A DNA stretch of 64,000 nucleotides from RPQJ01 sp963793005. GTDB lineage: Bacteria; Pseudomonadota; Gammaproteobacteria; Steroidobacterales; Steroidobacteraceae. The stretch's first letter is position 1, and every line of letters starts with the position of its first letter. Position numbers and translations under genes: made by a program. The notes beneath the pieces were generated by a model. The model was not told where the DNA came from. It was given only the letters and a program-made list of their open reading frames with translations, and made no database searches. Shown piece by piece: positions 58,855-64,000 of this stretch. The DNA lies in contig CAWBYP010000002.1 of NCBI GenBank assembly GCA_963793005.1, forward strand, positions 1,178,001-1,242,000. Direction: 5' to 3'.

Positions 58855-60679
58855 CTAATTCGTTCCGTCCGCGCACACCTTCGCCGCGTGCGGATCGGTG
58901 GTCTTCAGCCTCTCGACCACTGCCACGAAGCGCGGCTCGCAGCGGATCGGGTCCAGCACCGGCAGCATGATCGTCCAGTCCGCATAGCCGTTGGTGAACC
59001 GGACGAGAGTTCACGATAGTCCAGCGCCAGTTCGCGCTCGCCGAGCAATACCAGGATGGGCAGCACACTGTCGCCGGGAAGCGCGTTGCCGCTGCCCCGA
59101 TCCAGGTTGCTGTTGATCGGGAAATCCGCCAGTCGCCGGGCGAATGCGTGCCGGTCGGCGCGGCCTGTGAGGGCATCGAGGAGTTCAGTGGCCTGCGCAC
59201 CTGCGCTCGGATTCTCGACGGACACGAACCGTTCGAGCAGCGGTCGCGCTGCCTCGAAATCACCCGCATAGAGTCCGGCCATGCTGGCAATTCGCAGGCA
59301 ACCGGCAAAGGCCGGCGCGAAGTCGAGCGCCTCCAGGCACCGCGCCCGGCCTCGTCATTGCGACCCAGGCTCAACAGGACCGAGGCATGGTTGTCGGCGA
59401 TGATCGGGGAGCGCGGGTCCAGCATCGTTGCGCGCTCCAGCGACGCGAGGCCGCCCGCGAGGTCTCCGCTGGTCTCAACCGCGTGCCGAGCCATTGAGGG
59501 CCGTTGCGAACGAGGGCCGCAGGGCGACGGCGCGCTCGAGCAGCGCAACCGATGTCGATCGTCGATCCCCACCAGTTCCTGCGACATTGCCCAACGCCGC
59601 GTAAGCCTCGGCCAGCGCGGGATCCAGCGCGAGTGCCATCTCCGCAGCGTCTGGCGCGGGCGAGGATTTCTACGAACGGAACCCTGGCGCTGTAGTCGCC
59701 GACCACCGAGTAGGCCAATGCCAGTCCTGCGAAAGCCTGCGCCGATTTCGGATCGAGGGCGGCCGCTTCTTCAAACGCGGCGATGGCGTCCCAGAGTTCC
59801 TGCTCGCCGCGCGTGTGCCACAACGCCATGCCGCGCAGGTAAAGGTCGTGGGACGCCAGGTTCGGCGTTTCACCCGCACCCTGGCCCGCCCTGGCCGACC
59901 CGGCAATCTTCACCTTGAGTTCCTCGCCGATCGCCCGGGCGATCTCGTCCTGGATCGCGAAGATGTCCTCGAGCTTGCGGTCGTAGGTCTGCGACCAGAC
60001 GTGGAAGCCGTCCTGCGCATCGATCAGCTGCGCGGTGATGCGGACCCTGTCGCCCTGCCGGCGCACGCTGCCCTCGAGCACCATGCGCACCTTGAGCGCG
60101 CCGGCGATCTCGGGTACCTCCATCGCCTTGCCCTTGAACGAGAACGACGACGTCCGGGCCGCAACCTGCAGTTCCGGCGTGCCGGCGAGCACGTTGAGGA
60201 TTTCCTCGGAGATCCCGTCCGAGAAGTACTCGTTGTCCGGGTCGGCGACATGTTGACGAACGGTAGACGCGATCGACCGGTCGGACGCGACGGCGGATGC
60301 GCCCGGCGTGACAGCCGGTGGCGAGCACTGCCGCGGCGGGCGGCGGTGTGTCGCTCGCCCGATCGTAGCGCCAGAAGATTCCACCACCCACGAGGAACAG
60401 CAGCGTGATGATGGCCAGTTCGGCACGGCTGACGCGTTGCTCGCCGCGGTCACCGTGGTACCAGGCGAGGACCAGAACGACAGGTAAGCCGATCAGCAAT
60501 CCGAGGAGTGCGACTTGGCGATATTGCTGCGGCCAATTGAACGACTCGACGACGTATTCGAGGCCCTGCAGGAAGCCCCAGGCGCCGGCCGCATAGACGA
60601 TGCCCCACTGCACCACCTTGCGGCGGCGCAGTCGCTCCCAAAAGGTAGTCTCCTCCCCGTCCTGCGGCTCGTGGGTCAC
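58855..60679 (-). pseudogene. TolB/FlgO-like TPR protein, decayed paralogue
   Basis: The GTG start leads to WERLRRRKVVQWGIVYAAGA and three membrane segments nearly identical to the intact gene at 33712-35904. After a shift near 60300-60340 the TolB-like part continues (NEYFSDGISEEILNVLAGTP, VRITAQLIDAQDGFHVWSQT). TPR pieces follow in changing frames (LDPKSAQAFAGLALAYSVVG; MLDPRSPIIADNHASVLLSL; GLYAGDFEAARPLLERFV), ending RLKTTDPHAAKVCADGTN and a stop. At least five shifts separate these blocks. It was probably a working paralogue until recently, since the pieces remain well conserved. Confidence 0.8.
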
Positions 60680-60948
60680 GCGGCTCTCTCCCTGATGGCG
60701 CGAGTGTAACGGGATTGCTGGCCGGAGGTCCCTGGAGTGTCCGGTTCCGGGTCGCTCAGTTCGTGGCATCAAGGACCGCTTCTGGCCGAACTGACACATT
60801 CGCAAGTGTCCGCTCCTGTGACAGCTACCTAGCGTGCCCGGGCCGCGTCGAGATCCACTGGACCGTCTTCATCCCAGCCCAGCACTGCCTCCAATCCGAC
60901 TGTTCACCGTCTTGCCGCCACTACGATCGCTTCCGCACATTGTCGTCG

Positions 60949-61977
60949 TCAGCGAATCGCTGAATTGAGGCGCCACAGTTCCTGGACTTGCTCGATCACC
61001 GCACTCTGGGCGGCCACGCGCAAGTCGAACTTCGAACCCGCGAAGGCCGGAGTCTCCACGACAATGACGGTCCTGGCCCCCGGGCCCTGGATCTTTGCGC
61101 CATTCCGGAATACTTCCTTGGACGCCAGCAGTTCGTCGATGGACCCGTCGCGGAGCGGTTGTCCCTGGTCATCGCGGCTGATGACACCGTCGACGATCGG
61201 TTCGCCGAAGCGCGTGCGACCGGACTCACGGATCGGAATGCCGGACGCCTGCAACAACCGGATCACCTCGGCACCGACCGGGTTGTCCGCGGCGCGGCTC
61301 CCCTGCGAGTAGATGTAGCCGCCGTCGGTGGAGAGTTCGTCCTCGTGCAGGTCCAGCACCAGCTGCGGTGGATAGGTTGCAGCGAGCTGCAGCACGAACT
61401 CCGTCAACGCCTGCGTGTCCGGTCCGGGCGCTGCCGCCGCGCGAGGCTGCGCGCCGGTCGCGAGGTCGGGCAGCAGGTACTCGGCATCGCCGACGCTGTA
61501 GCCGCCCTCCTGCCAGTCCCGCTCGGGCGTATTCGGGTAGCGCCAGTTGCTGCGATAGGCCTTCGGGTTGCAGAGCGGGATCACGACTACAGGGACACCG
61601 GAGGCGGCCAGTTCAATGATGCTCGCAAGGTGGGCCGCGATCGCATTCGGCCCGGCGGGTTCCTCGCCATGGATGCCGGCGAGAATCCACATCGCCTCGC
61701 CGCGGCGCGGAGTTCGCCAGGCGCGGATCGCAAGCCTATCCGTGCCGGGATACGCGTAGACGGTTTCCATCCGCCAGCCGTGGTCGGTCGAAAGAGACTC
61801 GTAGCGACTCGTCAGCTGCTCGACGCTGCTTCGCCCATCCGCGGTGAACGAGGCAGACGCGGCCGAGTCCGGCGCGTCGCCCGGGGGACTCGCCGCGCAC
61901 ATCATCGGCAGCAACACCAGCGCCAGCATCGACCATGCTCGCGGCCGGTACCGATCGCACAGGTTGCGGACCGTCAC
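60949..61977 (-). CDS. Exported M14-type zinc hydrolase
   Basis: 342 residues. A signal peptide (about 15-30) is followed by a metal-binding motif GIHGEEPAGP (H103, E106), a later ligand in LVLDLHEDE (His about 211) and the catalytic Glu in VIVVETPAF (about 313). This is the carboxypeptidase/succinylglutamate-desuccinylase superfamily M14; the closest-looking branch is the DUF2817/murein-peptide-amidase type, but the substrate is open. The start overlaps the TIR-TPR gene by 4 nt (ATGA), so the two are made together, although the other protein is predicted to be cytoplasmic. Confidence 0.78.
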   Translation of the reverse strand: MTVRNLCDRYRPRAWSMLALVLLPMMCAASPPGDAPDSAASASFTADGRSSVEQLTSRYESLSTDHGWRMETVYAYPGTDRLAIRAWRTPRRGEAMWILAGIHGEEPAGPNAIAAHLASIIELAASGVPVVVIPLCNPKAYRSNWRYPNTPERDWQEGGYSVGDAEYLLPDLATGAQPRAAAAPGPDTQALTEFVLQLAATYPPQLVLDLHEDELSTDGGYIYSQGSRAADNPVGAEVIRLLQASGIPIRESGRTRFGEPIVDGVISRDDQGQPLRDGSIDELLASKEVFRNGAKIQGPGARTVIVVETPAFAGSKFDLRVAAQSAVIEQVQELWRLNSAIR

Positions 61978-63776
61978 GTCGAGTGCTGTCCCTGCGACGC
62001 TGCTGGGCTACCGTCACCCGCCGCAATGCGTGCCTCGGCCGCCGCGAGCATTGCCATGAAACGCGGATCGTCGCGGACTGGATCGAGATCCGGATCGACC
62101 TTGGCATGCTGCAGGAAGCCACCGGCGAAACTGACGAGCGCGGGCTCCAGCATGTCGATTGCGGCCTGCGTCTCCTTGAGGTGCACGCTCAGCGCACATG
62201 CGAAGTTGTAGCGCATGTTCAGGTTGTCAGGCTCGATCAACAGCGCGCGACTCATGCGCTGCCTGGCTCGCTCGGATTCGCCCAGCGCCGCGAGCGCATA
62301 GGCGCTGTACCCGGTTACGGTCCCGTTGTTCGCGTCGTGTGCCAGCGCTGCCTCGGTGCGCTCGAGCGCGAGTTGCGCGGCACGCCGAGTGGCCTCCAAA
62401 TTACCGATGGCCGTGTAACAAGTGAGCAACATGCATGCCGAATTGAAGTCCGTATCGACCAGCGCCATGGCCTTCTCGAAATAGCGAATGGCGTCCGGCA
62501 GCTGCTGCCTTCTGAAGCTGAAATATCCTGCCGACCGGTTGACCTCATAGGACTCGGGGTCGAGCCGCAGCGCCATCGCGATCTCGGTGGCGGCCTCGTC
62601 GTAACGGCCGCCCTCGGCCAGGATCGTGGCCTTGATCGCATGAGCCTCGGCAAGGTTGGCGTCGAGTGCGAGCGCCCGATCGGCTGCGGCCAGTCCGTTA
62701 TCCGCTTTCCCGCCGCGCAGATCACGAAGCTGCGCCTGACCGATCGCCTTGAGCGCCCACGCACGTGCGTAGCCGGGATCGATCTCGGCGGCTCGGGAGC
62801 ACAGACGAATGATGGCCGAGGCCGTACGCTCGTTGGCGGTATTGCCAGTGATGTAGCTCTGGCGCGCCATCAGGTAGAGGTTATAGGCCTCGACGTTGTC
62901 GGTGCCGCGCTGCTCGATGGCCTTCTTCTCTTCTGGCAGCAGCGTCAGCTTGAGTGCCTTCACGATGGCCTGTGAGATTTCGTCCTGCAGCGCGAAGATG
63001 TCATTCAAGTCTCGATCGAAACGCTGGGCCCAGACGTGGTTGCCGCTCGCGGCGTCGACCAGCTGGGCCGAAATGCGCACCCGCTGGCCGGCCTTGCGCA
63101 CGCTGCCTTCGAGAATGTGGCTGACCTTGAGCTGCCGCGCGATCAGCGCGATGTCGACTTGCTTGCCCTTGAAGCCGAAGGCGGTATTGCGTGCCACGAC
63201 GGCGAGTGCCGAAACCTTGTTCAGGTCCGTGATGACGTCCTCGCTGATGCCATCGCTGAAGTACTCCTGGTCGGATTCACCGCTCATGTTCGCGAAGGGC
63301 AACACGCAGATCGCGAGGCGCGGGGTGGCGTCCATGACGGTCGAGGCCGGGCGCGCATCTCCGGTTGCGGATGGAGCCCCGCCCTGGCGGGCGATCATCG
63401 CGGTAAGCGACCGCAGCAAAGCCTGGAACGGCAGGCTCTGGGTATCTTGTGCCCAACCATCCAGGTCGGTCGTGTGGATCGCCCGCACGTCCATCGGCAG
63501 GCTGGCGCCCTCGAAGCGGACCGGCACCAGCGTGCCCCGGTCAGCCGCTTCGCGCGCCTCGCCGCGAACCCACCGCGATGCTGCTGAGGTCGGGGTCCAG
63601 ACCACCAGCACGGCCTTGGCGGCTTTCAGTTCCGCCTCGATCTGGTCGTCGAACTGCTGCCCGGCATCGATCTCCGGATCCCACCACACCGACCAGCCCT
63701 GCGCCTGGATCGCGGCCACCAGCGGCGCCACCAGCGCCTTGTCGCTGCGAGCGTAGGAAACGAAAACGTCAGCCAT
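61974..63776 (-). CDS. TIR-TolB-TPR signalling protein
   Basis: 600 residues with no membrane segment. Residues about 1-125 form a TIR domain (MADVFVSYARSDKALVAPLV, WWDPEIDAGQ). W69-V-R-G-E73 matches the position of the NADase glutamate of catalytic TIRs. Residues about 150-275 form a TolB/FlgO-like domain (VLPFANMSGESDQEYFSDGI, LEGSVRKAGQRVRISAQLVD), and TPRs run to the C-terminus. The last two parts are shared with the genes at 33712 and 58855, whose membrane anchor is replaced here by TIR. It may be a signalling scaffold or an abortive-infection effector. The overlap with an exported hydrolase gene is unexplained. Confidence 0.82.
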   Translation of the reverse strand: MADVFVSYARSDKALVAPLVAAIQAQGWSVWWDPEIDAGQQFDDQIEAELKAAKAVLVVWTPTSAASRWVRGEAREAADRGTLVPVRFEGASLPMDVRAIHTTDLDGWAQDTQSLPFQALLRSLTAMIARQGGAPSATGDARPASTVMDATPRLAICVLPFANMSGESDQEYFSDGISEDVITDLNKVSALAVVARNTAFGFKGKQVDIALIARQLKVSHILEGSVRKAGQRVRISAQLVDAASGNHVWAQRFDRDLNDIFALQDEISQAIVKALKLTLLPEEKKAIEQRGTDNVEAYNLYLMARQSYITGNTANERTASAIIRLCSRAAEIDPGYARAWALKAIGQAQLRDLRGGKADNGLAAADRALALDANLAEAHAIKATILAEGGRYDEAATEIAMALRLDPESYEVNRSAGYFSFRRQQLPDAIRYFEKAMALVDTDFNSACMLLTCYTAIGNLEATRRAAQLALERTEAALAHDANNGTVTGYSAYALAALGESERARQRMSRALLIEPDNLNMRYNFACALSVHLKETQAAIDMLEPALVSFAGGFLQHAKVDPDLDPVRDDPRFMAMLAAAEARIAAGDGSPAASQGQHST

Positions 63777-63980
63777 GCCTTTCGAACCTCATCCGGGTGT
63801 CGTCGCCCCGCGTCTGCGGGCCGGTAGCTTAACGCGGCACAGGGCGGACAGGCACGGTCGTTCCGCGGCCTGGCCCGCCAGTCGGCACCGAACCCGTCCT
63901 CGTGGCGGGCTTATTGATTTTCGAGGTTACGAACCAGAGCCTGCGCGTGGACGGCGGCGTCCTGACGCCGTCACCAGCGA

Positions 63981-64000
63981 CTAGCCGAAGTTGATCTTGG
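63981..64000 (-). CDS. Possible C-terminal end of a gene entering from the right
   Basis: On the minus strand the window edge reads KINFG and then a TAG stop. An end with Phe next to the last residue is typical of outer-membrane barrels such as TonB-dependent receptors. Only six codons are visible, so this is a hint rather than a call. Confidence 0.2.

Overview
The window reads as chromosomal DNA of a GC-rich, free-living gammaproteobacterium. The evidence is the rRNA operon with Ile and Ala tRNAs in its spacer, a PilG-H-I-J/ChpA twitching chemosensory cluster followed by gshB-tonB-yqgE-ruvX-pyrB (the gene order known from Pseudomonas aeruginosa), ErpA, RppH, CmoA and AmpD/AmpE. Several proteins carry an N-terminal RRRKVVQWGIVYAAGAW segment joined to a TolB/FlgO-like domain and TPRs, which I associate with Steroidobacterales/Woeseiales-type environmental lineages. 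I cannot fix the genus.

Layout. 1-3.4 kb: the end of an M49-like zinc peptidase and a membrane-anchored spermidine-synthase-like protein. 3.6-9.2 kb: one rRNA operon on the minus strand (16S, tRNA-Ile, tRNA-Ala, 23S, 5S, terminator) with a recognisable stringent-type promoter and boxA elements, then a repeat/hairpin element. 9.4-19.7 kb: housekeeping genes (tyrS, an M23 peptidase, erpA, a DUF6776 protein, rppH, btuC, a GGDEF protein, tyrA, pdxH, a metzincin-like protein, btuD). 19.7-23.5 kb: a three-gene operon of CmoA-like carboxy-SAM synthase, ICMT/PEMT-type membrane methyltransferase and a second chorismate mutase, preceded by a two-component system and three GTTAG boxes spaced 11 bp apart. 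23.6-30.8 kb: an NmrA protein, an inositol-phosphatase-family enzyme, a cobalamin riboswitch with btuB and pduO, then btuF, ampE and a frameshifted ampD. 30.8-38 kb: bioA, rsmE, a CBS protein, a TolB/TPR protein, an SDR, an HU with a histone-like tail and a glycine-zipper protein. 38-52.8 kb: chpC-chpA-pilJ-pilI-pilH-pilG, and divergently gshB-tonB-yqgE-ruvX-pyrB-pyrK. 53-55 kb: SOUL and DUF1254 proteins. 55.2-56.4 kb: a RES/Xre toxin-antitoxin pair with a palindromic operator. 56.7-60.7 kb: a decay island with broken genes for beta-carbonic anhydrase, a BamE-like protein, a GDSL esterase and a TolB/TPR paralogue, plus a 73-bp direct repeat. 60.9-63.8 kb: a TIR-TolB-TPR protein overlapping an M14-type hydrolase.

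How the genes work together. Four vitamin B12 functions (BtuB, BtuC, BtuD, BtuF) and the PduO adenosyltransferase lie within 15 kb but in separate transcription units; the only riboswitch I see is in front of btuB. The pil-chp cluster has signalling and adaptor genes but no methylation or demethylation enzymes.

The most novel proposal is the CmoA-membrane methyltransferase-chorismate mutase operon. CmoA makes carboxy-SAM from SAM and prephenate, and chorismate mutase makes prephenate. A co-transcribed membrane methyltransferase could therefore use carboxy-SAM to carboxymethylate a lipid or membrane substrate. The gene order and conserved residues are seen directly; the chemistry is inference.
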